Positions 1-8,645 of a stretch of 48,831 nucleotides of DNA are shown piece after piece (positions within the stretch are counted from its first letter, which is position 1; every line of letters starts with the position of its first letter). A program made the position numbers and the translations under genes. The notes under the pieces are model-generated. The model had not been told where the DNA came from and did not search any database. It was given only the letters and a program-made list of their open reading frames with translations. The DNA comes from Bdellovibrionales bacterium. Its GTDB lineage: Bacteria > Bdellovibrionota > Bdellovibrionia > Bdellovibrionales > UBA1609. The DNA lies in assembly GCA_019695175.1 (NCBI GenBank), contig JAIBAM010000019.1:1-48831 (forward strand), in the 5' to 3' direction.

Positions 1-1
1 A

Positions 2-70
2 CTTGACAGTTCTCAGAGGGAAGAGTTACAGGAGGGAGGTTTGAATGAATCTAAACAGCTAAACATTTGA
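2..70 (+). CDS. Possible 3' end of an upstream gene (partial)
   Basis: One + strand frame is open from the window edge to a TGA at 68-70, giving a 22-residue tail rich in E, Q and S. A second frame is also open, to a TGA at 42-44, so the true end of the upstream gene cannot be decided. No function can be inferred from so short a piece. Confidence 0.2.
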   Translation, partial: LDSSQREELQEGGLNESKQLNI

Positions 71-161
71 TCAAACAGACAACCCAAAATCGGGGTCTAG
101 TTGTCAGATCAAATACTGCGCACTACAGATTACGGCAAGGTCATTTTTTTATTCGGGACTT

Positions 162-1655
162 TTGATTGCCTTTTTAATGTCTTCTATCTCCAATGCTCAG
201 TTACTTTCACCCATGCTCAGGTTGCGCACGATCAAGATGCGACTTATTGCACAGGATCTTAATGCCTCTGACTATCGCTGGCTTGAAACATCGTTCTCCG
301 CTTGCCGAAATAAAAAGAGGAATGCTGAGAAGGACCTGTGCGAACAAGCAGCTCTGACGGGCAGAATTCGTCTGTATATGAAATCAGACTCCTTCTTAGG
401 ACGTGGGATGGAATTTGCCTACAATCTCTTGGCCGTTCAACCGGCCACTATTCCAGTTGAGTCTATTCAAGATGACTCCGACGAACACTCTAGCGGGCGA
501 AGTTCAGCATCATTTTCGATTGCACGCCTCTCTAAAGACGCACTGGCCAACTTAGTGAAAGGTATCTTCTCAACGAACCAGAGTTGGAATCGATTTTTTA
601 CGGCAGGTGAATTCACAACCTATGAGATTGAGTATTACACCAAGTTCATTCCAAGTCAGATCAAGCCGTTTTCCACTCAAAAATCGGTTCCCGTAAAAAT
701 AGAAAATCCGGACATTGCGGCGGGGTTTATGATCACGCCCAGATTTCTCGCCCGGTATTTCAATAATCCGGTCAACGAAGGGCGCAAACGTGCCGCTGGC
801 ATTATGCGGGTCGCCCTTTGTGATTCAATGTTTCCAGCCATCGAGCGCGGTGAAGAACATAAGGCAATCGAAGTTGAAATTGCGTTGGGTCGAAATCAGA
901 GCGCACAAGGCCCAATCGACGGTGCGAAATTACATGGAACCCGACGCGACTGTGCGCAATGCCACGTATATCGTGGCCTTGATCACATGGCGTGGACCTT
1001 TCGATCTACAGAAATTGCGCTCAGTGATCATCCAGCCATGGGCCGCTTCACGTATGTACGCAAGAATGGTGAGTTGGTTGATATTCCTGTGCGCGGGATT
1101 GGCCACTTAGCAAGAGTCATCACCAAACAGCCAGAATTTTTATCCTGCCAAGTTAGACACTTTTGGTCCCGTTATGTCGGCCCTGTCCGCTATCTCGATG
1201 AGTTTCCGGAAAAGGAAGCAGACCTTGTCGATACCTATAAAAACATTGGCGGTCGCGTTCAAGATTTTATCGCTTATCTAATGCTCAGGCCAGAGCTCGC
1301 AATGGTCGATCTACCGAAAGCTCAATTAGATCCCGTCTTTGCCTCTGCCGCCAGAGTTCTGACAAATTGCAATCAGTGCCACCAAGGTATCAATCCCTCT
1401 TTTACAATATTACCAATTATGAAAGATGGCACCAATGTTACGAACTATTTTGCGGGACGGATTATAGAGAGACTTGCCTTGAAGCCTTATGCGAAGGTCA
1501 AGCAACGGTCGATGCCTCCAGAGTCTAGTCCGTGGCAACCAAAGGATGAGGACTTAGCCGCAATTCTTACTTGGATTCAAGCTGGGATGCCTGACGCTCA
1601 GGGCGTAAAGCATCTCAACGACGCCGACATCAAAGGATTAGGAGGCGCACAGTGA
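162..1655 (+). CDS. Exported di-haem c-type cytochrome-like protein
   Basis: The 497-residue protein has two haem-binding CXXCH motifs, CAQCH at 264-268 and CNQCH at 403-407. A later MPPESSPW segment followed by a WIQAGMP segment resembles the methionine-ligand region of cytochrome c domains. The N-terminus is hydrophobic and ends in SNAQ, like a signal peptide. The start is a TTG at 162. The frame stays open further upstream and adds plausible signal-peptide residues (ARSFFYSG) but has no standard start codon before a TAA at 60-62. An ATG lies at 177. It overlaps the next gene by four bases (GTGA). Together with the Tat-exported DUF1501-like protein two genes downstream, the arrangement resembles the cytochrome plus DUF1501 pairs common in Planctomycetes and Bdellovibrionota. 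A periplasmic redox role is inferred; the substrate is unknown. Confidence 0.7.
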   Translation: MIAFLMSSISNAQLLSPMLRLRTIKMRLIAQDLNASDYRWLETSFSACRNKKRNAEKDLCEQAALTGRIRLYMKSDSFLGRGMEFAYNLLAVQPATIPVESIQDDSDEHSSGRSSASFSIARLSKDALANLVKGIFSTNQSWNRFFTAGEFTTYEIEYYTKFIPSQIKPFSTQKSVPVKIENPDIAAGFMITPRFLARYFNNPVNEGRKRAAGIMRVALCDSMFPAIERGEEHKAIEVEIALGRNQSAQGPIDGAKLHGTRRDCAQCHVYRGLDHMAWTFRSTEIALSDHPAMGRFTYVRKNGELVDIPVRGIGHLARVITKQPEFLSCQVRHFWSRYVGPVRYLDEFPEKEADLVDTYKNIGGRVQDFIAYLMLRPELAMVDLPKAQLDPVFASAARVLTNCNQCHQGINPSFTILPIMKDGTNVTNYFAGRIIERLALKPYAKVKQRSMPPESSPWQPKDEDLAAILTWIQAGMPDAQGVKHLNDADIKGLGGAQ

Positions 1656-2473
1656 AATCGATAATCGCCCTTTTGGTTTTAATTGGAACAGGATCGATGG
1701 CTCTTGCTCAAGGGGTCGCATTTCACGATTCTCAGCGCCGTGTTCTAGCCACAACGGATGTGCTGAGATTTTTGTTTGCCAAGCTAAATTTGGATCTGAA
1801 ATACTCCCACTCAGTTTGTGGCACTGATTCGACGGGCGTCTTGATTGTAACGGGAGCCTTTTCTCCTCTGGAAAAGAAACCTGTGATTGATAAACCAGAG
1901 GGTGACTACTTTACGTGGTACCGCGAGTGCGTTAAAGCCGTTTTGAATCAGAAAATTTCGGACCTCTCAATTATCAATGCGGCCTACAGCCGATATTCAG
2001 GGAAGAAAAGTCTCACGCTGACCGATGCTACGATGAATCGTCTGTTTGTCGCGATTGACGAGGAGGTAACTCGTGCTTTTGGGAAGTATCTCATTAGTTC
2101 TTTACCGATGCCCACAAAGTCTAGCTACAGCACCACATTTGAGATCGGAAGCAAGTCATTCAAAGTGACTGGTCGTAACGTTTCCGGTATGGTATTGGCG
2201 GCAAACTGGAATGATGTTAAGCCTGAAGTTCGAGCTGCGTTTGTTCGTCATCTCTTGTCTGACCTAGTAGGACCTGAGATAGCGTTAAGAGAACTCAGAT
2301 TTATCGGCCCCAAATCGGTTTATCCAGGTCGCCCAGCCACTGTGAAGCAATTGGTTCAGCAGTTGATTTCTATGCCTATAAAAACAAGTGGCGAATCAAC
2401 TATCAGCGTTAGCTCGGCCTATAAGTTCTACGCATTCGTTATCCTGACTAACCCGACCCTTTTGGAGTACTGA
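1652..2473 (+). CDS. Unknown exported protein, middle gene of cytochrome/DUF1501 operon
   Basis: This 273-residue protein begins at a GTG overlapping the stop of the previous gene. Its N-terminus is a clear signal peptide: Lys near the start, a hydrophobic stretch rich in L and I, then a SMALAQ cleavage site at about residue 20. I do not recognise a domain in the mature part, which has a few cysteines (GTD and REC contexts) but no CXXCH. Only one base separates it from the next gene, so it is translated with its neighbours and probably works with them in the periplasm or envelope. No specific activity can be assigned. Confidence 0.65.
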   Translation: MKSIIALLVLIGTGSMALAQGVAFHDSQRRVLATTDVLRFLFAKLNLDLKYSHSVCGTDSTGVLIVTGAFSPLEKKPVIDKPEGDYFTWYRECVKAVLNQKISDLSIINAAYSRYSGKKSLTLTDATMNRLFVAIDEEVTRAFGKYLISSLPMPTKSSYSTTFEIGSKSFKVTGRNVSGMVLAANWNDVKPEVRAAFVRHLLSDLVGPEIALRELRFIGPKSVYPGRPATVKQLVQQLISMPIKTSGESTISVSSAYKFYAFVILTNPTLLEY

Positions 2474-2474
2474 C

Positions 2475-3860
2475 ATGAATCGTCGTAATTTTTTATCAAG
2501 TTGTGGCCGTTTAATTATCGCACCCTATGCCCTCAATGGTTTGGCTGGATTATTTGGCCAAAGAGTACTCGCGGCAGAACTCGGGAACTTTGAAGATCAT
2601 CTTTTGTTGGTGATTCGAATATGGGGAGCAATGGATTGTACCCTTGGGCTGAATCCGTGGATCGATCCTAAAAGGCCAGACCCCAGGGATCTTTTCCTCG
2701 ACGAAAACTATTACTTCTTACGCGCCAAAAACGCTAATCTCTATTTTGGACCGTCAGCCGCACCTCTTGAGCCGTTTGCAAACAATTTGGCAGTGGTAAA
2801 TGGGATTTTTATGGGCGCCACTGATTTGGGACACCCCTTCGCGCAGAATTATATAACGACGTCCAAGGGGTCACCTGATACTCCGCATTTCATTGCTGAA
2901 TTAGCAGAGGATCAGCGAAGAGGCGCGCGAGCGTCGCAGGAAACTGTTCTTTTTAAGGGCCAAGTAAGAACATTTGATCTAGAGACCATTGGTAAACTTC
3001 CCCTTGAGATTCTGTCCGATCGAAACAATCAACTCAACAGTCAAAGCGGAAAAGACTTCGACTACCCCACGCTGAGTTTTACTGGCGATGACCCATTGAT
3101 GACGGCATATAGAGCGGCGGCAAAGGTTGAAGCAGATCGAAAAGGGTTTCTCCATTATCTCGAACTCCTTCAGAAAAAATCCAATTCGAATGCTCCCGCC
3201 ACAGCAAATCCCTTTGATGGCTCATCTTCCGAAAACGAAAAAGAGTTCTTTAAGGATTGCGTTCTCGTATCAGCATTGGCGGGCGGTGTGGCTCGCTTTG
3301 CCCAAGTTGATTGGGAATATAGCGATAAACTGGATACTCATACAGGTTTCAAGAAACGGCATCAAGATGGTCAACGTCATGCGTGGACGCGAGTGGCGTC
3401 AATTCTCAAAATGCTCTCCTCTCTTAACAATCCTAAGACTAATACAGCATTGTTTCCAAACCATGTGACTCTGGCTGTGATCACTGAATTTAGTCGTCCT
3501 CCATTTCTAAATGATAACGAAGGCAAGGATCACAACTACTTTGACAATTCGGCTCTTCTCGGTGGCCGTGGAATCCGAGGGGGGCAATCGATCGGTGCCC
3601 ATCATTTATTTGTTCGTGATGAACGTCGCCGCGAATCCCAGTTATCCGGGGGACACATCGATTTCAAAACGGGAGCGGTGGTCAAGAGCGCCGAATTTTC
3701 TACTGGAGACGTCAATCGCTTCCATGAACAGGGTAACGTGAGCCTGATCCGGCCTGAAAATATTCTTAAAACTCTAGGCGATGTTTTTAATGTTGATCAG
3801 AGAAATATGAGGCTCTTTAGTCCCAGCACACTGGCGCTACCAAATATTATTAACACCTAA
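2475..3860 (+). CDS. Tat-exported DUF1501-like protein
   Basis: The 461-residue protein starts with a twin-arginine signal (NRRNFLSS, then a hydrophobic stretch to about residue 33, cleavage near VLAAE). Later parts match the DUF1501 family, a sulfatase/alkaline-phosphatase-like fold: a HPFAQNY segment near 120; TEFSRPPFLNDNEGKDH near 337-353; and the GGRGIRGGQSIG segment just after, corresponding to the family's TEFGR...DH...GGGV.GG pattern. Family members are usually exported folded by Tat and encoded beside cytochrome-like partners, as here. The catalytic role is unknown even for well-studied members. It is the last gene of the three-gene operon and faces orn across a 190-bp gap. Confidence 0.75.
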   Translation: MNRRNFLSSCGRLIIAPYALNGLAGLFGQRVLAAELGNFEDHLLLVIRIWGAMDCTLGLNPWIDPKRPDPRDLFLDENYYFLRAKNANLYFGPSAAPLEPFANNLAVVNGIFMGATDLGHPFAQNYITTSKGSPDTPHFIAELAEDQRRGARASQETVLFKGQVRTFDLETIGKLPLEILSDRNNQLNSQSGKDFDYPTLSFTGDDPLMTAYRAAAKVEADRKGFLHYLELLQKKSNSNAPATANPFDGSSSENEKEFFKDCVLVSALAGGVARFAQVDWEYSDKLDTHTGFKKRHQDGQRHAWTRVASILKMLSSLNNPKTNTALFPNHVTLAVITEFSRPPFLNDNEGKDHNYFDNSALLGGRGIRGGQSIGAHHLFVRDERRRESQLSGGHIDFKTGAVVKSAEFSTGDVNRFHEQGNVSLIRPENILKTLGDVFNVDQRNMRLFSPSTLALPNIINT

Positions 3861-3952
3861 GAGACTTTCTTTTCTACCCTTTCTTTCTATATGGAAGATC
3901 GAACCAAATCTGTCCACATCATATAGGGGGTTGAAAAGCTTGTTTATCGGAC

Positions 3953-3977
3953 TTCGGTCGAGCATATTTCGGTCGAG
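3953..3977. repeat. Short direct repeat TTCGGTCGAG, two copies
   Basis: TTCGGTCGAG occurs at 3953-3962 and 3968-3977 in the gap between the convergent DUF1501-like gene and orn. There is no strong hairpin with a T-tract, so it is not a clear terminator. Role unknown. Confidence 0.35.
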
Positions 3978-4050
3978 GTCCTATCAGATCAAATCGTGAC
4001 TACTGCAAGTAAGACCTCCCTAGCCAAACACTCCTGTAGATTGTTACTCT

Positions 4051-4584
4051 CTACGATATAGAAAGCCTGGGCAAAGAAATGTGTTCCAAATAATACTGAA
4101 GCTCCTCAATAGACTCTAAAATATCATCCACGGCTCGATGCACGTTTTTCTTTTTGTGGACCTTACCAAACATATGGAGGAAGATCATTTTAAATGAGGA
4201 AACATCGATCATCCGATAATGTAATTTTTCTGCGAACTGAGGCAAATATTTATCAATAAACAGACGGTCTTGACCAATGGAATTCCCCGCCAAAACAACT
4301 TTTTCATCAACAAAATGTTTTCCAATAAGATCGAGCAAATCCCTTTGTACCTTCTCAAGAGATTTCCCCGAAGGAATAAGATCCAACAAACCTGACATCT
4401 GATGATGTTTTTGGTTCCACTCGTCCATAGCTTTTAGTTTCTCTTCGGGTTGTTTAACCACAGCGTGATAACGCTCTAACTCCTTAAGGGACAAGTCCGT
4501 CACAATGGCGGCTACTTCAATTATGACTTCATTCTGCACGTTCAAACCTGTCATTTCCATATCAATCCAAAACATTTTTTTCAT
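4051..4584 (-). CDS. orn: Oligoribonuclease (DEDDh 3'-5' exoribonuclease)
   Basis: Orn degrades 2-5 nt RNA and pGpG to mononucleotides, finishing mRNA decay and c-di-GMP turnover. The 177-residue length fits the family (about 180). The start MFWIDMEMTGL holds the first two acidic residues (D8, E10), NSIGQDRLFID the third (D106), and HRAVDDI the catalytic histidine and last aspartate (H149, D154), so the DEDDh set is complete. It follows the small Smr gene on the minus strand with a 38-bp gap, suggesting co-transcription. Cytoplasmic enzyme. Confidence 0.95.
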   Translation of the reverse strand: MKKMFWIDMEMTGLNVQNEVIIEVAAIVTDLSLKELERYHAVVKQPEEKLKAMDEWNQKHHQMSGLLDLIPSGKSLEKVQRDLLDLIGKHFVDEKVVLAGNSIGQDRLFIDKYLPQFAEKLHYRMIDVSSFKMIFLHMFGKVHKKKNVHRAVDDILESIEELQYYLEHISLPRLSIS

Positions 4585-4622
4585 AAGCTAATCCTTCATC
4601 TTTAGTTTCTTCAGTCATTTTT

Positions 4623-4880
4623 TCAGTCGAGAAAAACGATGAGAACACCTTCATTTTTAAGCCCGTTGGGTTGAACTTCATATTGCCAAGGGTAATGGGC
4701 CAACTTGAGATAATGTAAAACTTCTTTTTTGACCTTTCCCTCACCTTTTCCAGGCATTATTCTAACTCTAGAGGACTTTCTTCCATTCTCACGGTTTAAA
4801 AAAAGTTCCACAGCATCCTGAACTTGATCCGTTGTGTAACCATGCAAATCTAAAGTAGGTAGTTTTTCATTTTTCCTCAT
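4623..4880 (-). CDS. Small Smr-domain protein
   Basis: The domain shows the LDLHGYT motif at its start and GKGEGKVKKEV in the middle, the two signatures of the Smr (small MutS-related) domain, which binds or nicks nucleic acids. Stand-alone Smr proteins are linked to ribosome rescue and mRNA cleavage. With the ATG at 4880 the protein is 85 residues, essentially the bare domain. The frame continues upstream to an ATG at 5045 and would add 55 residues with a CLFC motif. That would leave only 15 bp before the divergent SDR start and no room for promoters, so I prefer the short form. The start remains uncertain. Confidence 0.75.
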   Translation of the reverse strand: MRKNEKLPTLDLHGYTTDQVQDAVELFLNRENGRKSSRVRIMPGKGEGKVKKEVLHYLKLAHYPWQYEVQPNGLKNEGVLIVFLD

Positions 4881-5060
4881 CCCTATAATTCTTTCTTTAT
4901 CTTGAAGAAAGTGCAATTGTTGTGCATCGCAAAACAAGCAGTTGTCTCCGTCAAAAGAATTTGCTTTGGTACATTTCCTAAACTTACTCGTGGCCAAGAA
5001 CTTTTGTTTCTCGTTTTGACAAAAATAGGGCGGATTGAACTTCAAGGAGGATTCTCTGAA

Positions 5061-5897
5061 ATGAACTCAGATCAAACATCAGATCAAACAACTGGTACTC
5101 AGATCCAAAATTCAAAATTTGCCAATCCCCCCGTTGCTTTGGTTTGTGGGGCTTCTAAGGGCATTGGTCGTGCTGTTGCGGAAAAGCTGGCGCGGCAAGG
5201 TGTGAATGTCATTGCTTTGGCTCGGGAACAAAAAGTATTAGCCCAACTCATAGACCAACTTCCCCGCTCGGAAAATCAAAAACATAAATTCCTTTGTCAA
5301 GATCTGGGGGATCTGAATGGCCTTACTGAAAAAATAAATCAAGTTTTGAACGATGGGGGTCCCATCAATATTCTCGTCAACAATTGTGGTGGACCTCAGG
5401 GAGGCCCTTTACTTGGAGCTAAAACCTTGGAGCTCAGTCAAGCCTTCCACAATCATATTTTGGCCGCCCATGTTCTGACTCAACTGGTTGCACCTGGGAT
5501 GAAACAATTCTCCTTTGGCAGAATTATTAATATTATTTCCACATCGGTTAAAGTCCCCATCCCAAATTTGGGAGTCTCGAATACCGTAAGAGCTGCCATG
5601 GCAAACTGGGCTAAAACTCTAGCCGAAGAATTGGGACAATGGAACATCACCGTGAACAATGTTCTGCCGGGTTACACTTCCACAGATCGACTGCAAACCC
5701 TGATACAAAATGTAGCCACACGAGAAAACAAAACCATAGAAGAAATAAAAAAGTCTTGGTTAAATAGCATTCCCGTTCGACGTTTTGCAAAGCCTGAGGA
5801 AATTGCCTCTGCTGTTGCCTTTTTAGCTTCAAAGGAAGCTAGTTATATAAATGGAATTAATTTACCCGTAGATGGTGGAAGAACAGGCTGTCTATGA
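5061..5897 (+). CDS. SDR-family oxidoreductase with altered active site
   Basis: First gene of the aminophenol-like operon, 278 residues. The ATG at 5061 is preceded by a good ribosome site (AAGGAGG at 5044-5050); earlier in-frame starts run over the divergent promoter region. The Rossmann motif GASKGIG lies at 30-36, LVNNCGGP at about 105-112 and a PG near the end, as in 3-oxoacyl-ACP-reductase-like SDRs. The usual catalytic YxxxK is replaced: the aligned segment reads SNTVRAA, so Tyr becomes Ser173 and Lys becomes Arg177. Some SDR subfamilies share this change, and their chemistry is poorly defined. It may reduce or dehydrogenate a pathway intermediate or have a non-standard role. It overlaps the next gene by ATGA. 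Confidence 0.85.
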   Translation: MNSDQTSDQTTGTQIQNSKFANPPVALVCGASKGIGRAVAEKLARQGVNVIALAREQKVLAQLIDQLPRSENQKHKFLCQDLGDLNGLTEKINQVLNDGGPINILVNNCGGPQGGPLLGAKTLELSQAFHNHILAAHVLTQLVAPGMKQFSFGRIINIISTSVKVPIPNLGVSNTVRAAMANWAKTLAEELGQWNITVNNVLPGYTSTDRLQTLIQNVATRENKTIEEIKKSWLNSIPVRRFAKPEEIASAVAFLASKEASYINGINLPVDGGRTGCL

Positions 5898-7138
5898 AGT
5901 GGGATATTTTTTTTTCTATCTGCCAAACTGAAGTGGATGGCTTTATGCCCACAGAGAAACAAATGTGGCAAAGTTTCTTTGATCAAGTCCAGTGGGCCGA
6001 TGAACTGCGATTTGGTGTGGCTTGGATCGCAGAAACTCATCTCTCCTGCGAAACACAAAAATCACTCCCCAACGCAGTTATTCCCCATTTCAAAGGTGAA
6101 ATTGGACTCAATACCGATATTTTACAGTTAGCACCTCGTCTTTTTGCCATGACTCAACATATAGAGATCGGTTCCGCCATTCGAAATATTATATGCAATG
6201 GTGGCCCCATCGCTCACGCTGAAGCTCTTCGAACTTTTTTAAACTTTCATCAATTGGAAGCTGAACGGAGCGGAACTGAAAAACCGCGCAAACTTCACCT
6301 GGGTTTTGCTGCGGGTCGATTTGATTTTTCCAACCGACCCTATGGAATTAACCCAAGAAGTCCCTTGGAAGAAAAAGCTTGGCCCGTTATTAAAGGGAAA
6401 ATTTTTTCCCAAGCCACGGAAGTTTTCCTTCGACTGTTAAGAGGAGATTCTTTTGCAAGCAAGGATATAAAACCTATTGAGCTTTCCCGAAACGACTTCC
6501 GTAGCTCAGAAAATTGGGAAGATATAAAACGCCTCTCCTTATCCTCTGCGCTCTCTTTAGAAAAGGATGTAGAAAAAATTGTTATTTCACCCTTTTGGAA
6601 TTTTGAAAAAATAGGAGTCATTCCTAAAGACGTATCCCTTGAAAATTTATCCCTTACCATTGGAACCCACGACCCTCAAACTCAGATCTTGGCCAATCAA
6701 TACCTTCCTGTTGGAGTGTTTAACCTTTCTATAACTCCAAAAGATGTCATTGAAAGTACGCATCTTAGAATGAAGCAGAACTATCACCCTTCGGGAGGGG
6801 CGTGGAGAAGAGAACTCATGCCACGAACCGTGATGGTTTTCATTGATTGCACCAAGGGAATTTCTCCAGAAGAAAGAAAAAATCGGGCCCAAATCAGAGC
6901 TAAAAAGGCTTGGGAAAATTACTGGCTCGCCATGGAGGGAACTTTAGATGATCGAAAGGTCCAACAAGCTGTTAATAACGCCTTGGTTGGCACAGCTGAG
7001 GATATTGTACAACAAATTCATGAAAGATATGAAACCAAGGATCGATTGATGTTATGGTTTGACTTTAACTGCCACGACAATGAGTGGATCAAGAAAAGTA
7101 TGAAATGGTTTATGGAAGAGGTAGCACCCAGAATATAA
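5894..7138 (+). CDS. Luciferase-like (LLM class) flavin-dependent oxidoreductase
   Basis: The 414-residue protein has the start typical of bacterial luciferase-like monooxygenases, a beta strand followed by an ADELRFGVAWIAETHLS helix segment. Further matching blocks are the IEIGSAIRNIICNGGP region near 94-109 and LHLGFAAGRFDF near 134-145. These enzymes form a TIM barrel and use reduced flavin and O2 to oxygenate organic substrates, usually with a separate flavin reductase. The start codon overlaps the SDR stop (ATGA), so the two are translationally coupled. In context it could hydroxylate an aromatic or amine precursor before ring cleavage, but the substrate is not visible. Confidence 0.85.
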   Translation: MKWDIFFSICQTEVDGFMPTEKQMWQSFFDQVQWADELRFGVAWIAETHLSCETQKSLPNAVIPHFKGEIGLNTDILQLAPRLFAMTQHIEIGSAIRNIICNGGPIAHAEALRTFLNFHQLEAERSGTEKPRKLHLGFAAGRFDFSNRPYGINPRSPLEEKAWPVIKGKIFSQATEVFLRLLRGDSFASKDIKPIELSRNDFRSSENWEDIKRLSLSSALSLEKDVEKIVISPFWNFEKIGVIPKDVSLENLSLTIGTHDPQTQILANQYLPVGVFNLSITPKDVIESTHLRMKQNYHPSGGAWRRELMPRTVMVFIDCTKGISPEERKNRAQIRAKKAWENYWLAMEGTLDDRKVQQAVNNALVGTAEDIVQQIHERYETKDRLMLWFDFNCHDNEWIKKSMKWFMEEVAPRI

Positions 7139-7176
7139 AAGCCGGTTCAAAGGCAAGAGAGATTTGCAGGAAAAAT

Positions 7177-8619
7177 ATGAAAAAAATTAATAATTTCATT
7201 AACGGTCAGTGGCAAAACCCAGTGAGCCTTTCTTACCTGGACAAGATCTCTCCACGCACTGGACAGCACTTACTTCAGGTCGCCGATTCAAATGAATTAG
7301 ATGTTATTCAAGCCATTGGGGCTGGAAAAAAAGCTTTTCCCGAATGGTCAACCACAGCCCCCACAAAAAGATCTCAATATCTTCGATTGATAGCCCAGCA
7401 AATTGAAAAACGCAGAGATGAATTTGCATGGGCTGAAAGCCAAGACACGGGAAAACCCTTGGCTTTGGCCAAAACCATGGATATCCCCAGATCCATTCAC
7501 AATTTACATTTTTTTGCGGAGCGAATTTTACATAAACAAGAATTATGTACAACCATGGAAGATGGATCCCTCAACTATGTGGTAAGAGAACCTCTCGGTG
7601 TTGTTGGTCTTATCACTCCGTGGAATCTTCCCCTTTATCTTTTAACTTGGAAGTTGGCACCCGCTCTTGTGACGGGAAATACCGTAGTTTGTAAACCCTC
7701 AGAGTTGACCCCCACCACCACCCATTTGCTCTCCGAAGTTTGTCACGAGGTGGGTTTGCCTCCAGGTGTTGTTAATATTGTTCATGGTCGAGGGGCCACA
7801 GCAGGGGCAACTCTCGCCAGCCATCCCGGGGTCTCGGCGATTTCATTTACTGGGGGCACAGAAACAGGGGAAAAAATTCAAGCTTTAGCTGGGTCTACTT
7901 TTAAAAAAGTGAGCTTAGAACTGGGAGGAAAAAATGCCGTCATTCTTCTTAAGGACGCCCCTCTAGATAAGATTATACCCGAGATCATTCGGTCCAGCTT
8001 TCTTAATCAGGGTGAAATTTGCTTGTGTGGCTCTAAAATTTTAGTGCAAGAAAGTATTTATCAAGAATTTCTTAAAAGGTTTGTCGAAGAAACGCAAAAA
8101 ATCGTCGTTGGAGACCCAATGCTGGACTCCACATTTATGGGAGCCCTTATCAGTCAACACCACTTCGAAAAGGTACAAAAAAATATTGCTCAAGCCCTCA
8201 AAGAAGGTGGCACACAACTCGCCGGTCATGAGCCCCTCCATTTACCAGAACCGATAGCTCAAGGGTACTTCCTACGACCAACAGTTATTACTGATCTTTC
8301 CAATTGCTCGCCACTTCATCAAACTGAAATCTTCGGTCCCGTAGTCACTGTGAATTCTTTTAAATATCCCCACGAAGCCATCAAGTGGGCCAATAACTCG
8401 CCTTACGGACTCTCGGCTTCACTGTGGACTCAAGACATTTCTAAAGCTCATAAACTGGCCCGCGACCTACAAGTAGGAACCGTCTGGATTAATTGTTGGT
8501 TAAAAAGAGATTTACGAGTTCCCTTTGGTGGAGTTAAACACTCAGGTGTCGGACGCGAAGGTGGCGACTACTCTTTAGATTTCTTTACAGAACCTAAAAC
8601 CATTTGCATTCAACTTTAA
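7177..8619 (+). CDS. 2-aminomuconic/2-hydroxymuconic semialdehyde dehydrogenase (ALDH8-type)
   Basis: The 480-residue NAD(P)-dependent aldehyde dehydrogenase has all key residues: Asn150 in TPWNLP, Glu248 in LELGGKN and nucleophile Cys282 in NQGEICLCGSK. NQGEICLC closely resembles the active-site loop of ALDH8A1-type 2-aminomuconate semialdehyde dehydrogenases. The ATG at 7177 follows GCAGGA at a good distance; longer in-frame forms overlap the previous gene. The expected reaction oxidises the semialdehyde from extradiol cleavage of a 2-aminophenol-type ring to 2-aminomuconate. Its place just before the dioxygenase subunits supports this. Equivalent to AmnC/NbaE in known routes, though the exact substrate is inferred. 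Confidence 0.88.
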   Translation: MKKINNFINGQWQNPVSLSYLDKISPRTGQHLLQVADSNELDVIQAIGAGKKAFPEWSTTAPTKRSQYLRLIAQQIEKRRDEFAWAESQDTGKPLALAKTMDIPRSIHNLHFFAERILHKQELCTTMEDGSLNYVVREPLGVVGLITPWNLPLYLLTWKLAPALVTGNTVVCKPSELTPTTTHLLSEVCHEVGLPPGVVNIVHGRGATAGATLASHPGVSAISFTGGTETGEKIQALAGSTFKKVSLELGGKNAVILLKDAPLDKIIPEIIRSSFLNQGEICLCGSKILVQESIYQEFLKRFVEETQKIVVGDPMLDSTFMGALISQHHFEKVQKNIAQALKEGGTQLAGHEPLHLPEPIAQGYFLRPTVITDLSNCSPLHQTEIFGPVVTVNSFKYPHEAIKWANNSPYGLSASLWTQDISKAHKLARDLQVGTVWINCWLKRDLRVPFGGVKHSGVGREGGDYSLDFFTEPKTICIQL

Positions 8620-8645
8620 AGGGGCCTTTCGGCAAGGGAGAAAAT

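Noticed and set aside
4623-5045. Longer Smr protein starting at 5045 with a CLFC motif
   Set aside because: It would leave 15 bp to the divergent SDR start and overlap its promoter. Only one CXXC is present, so no zinc site is convincing.
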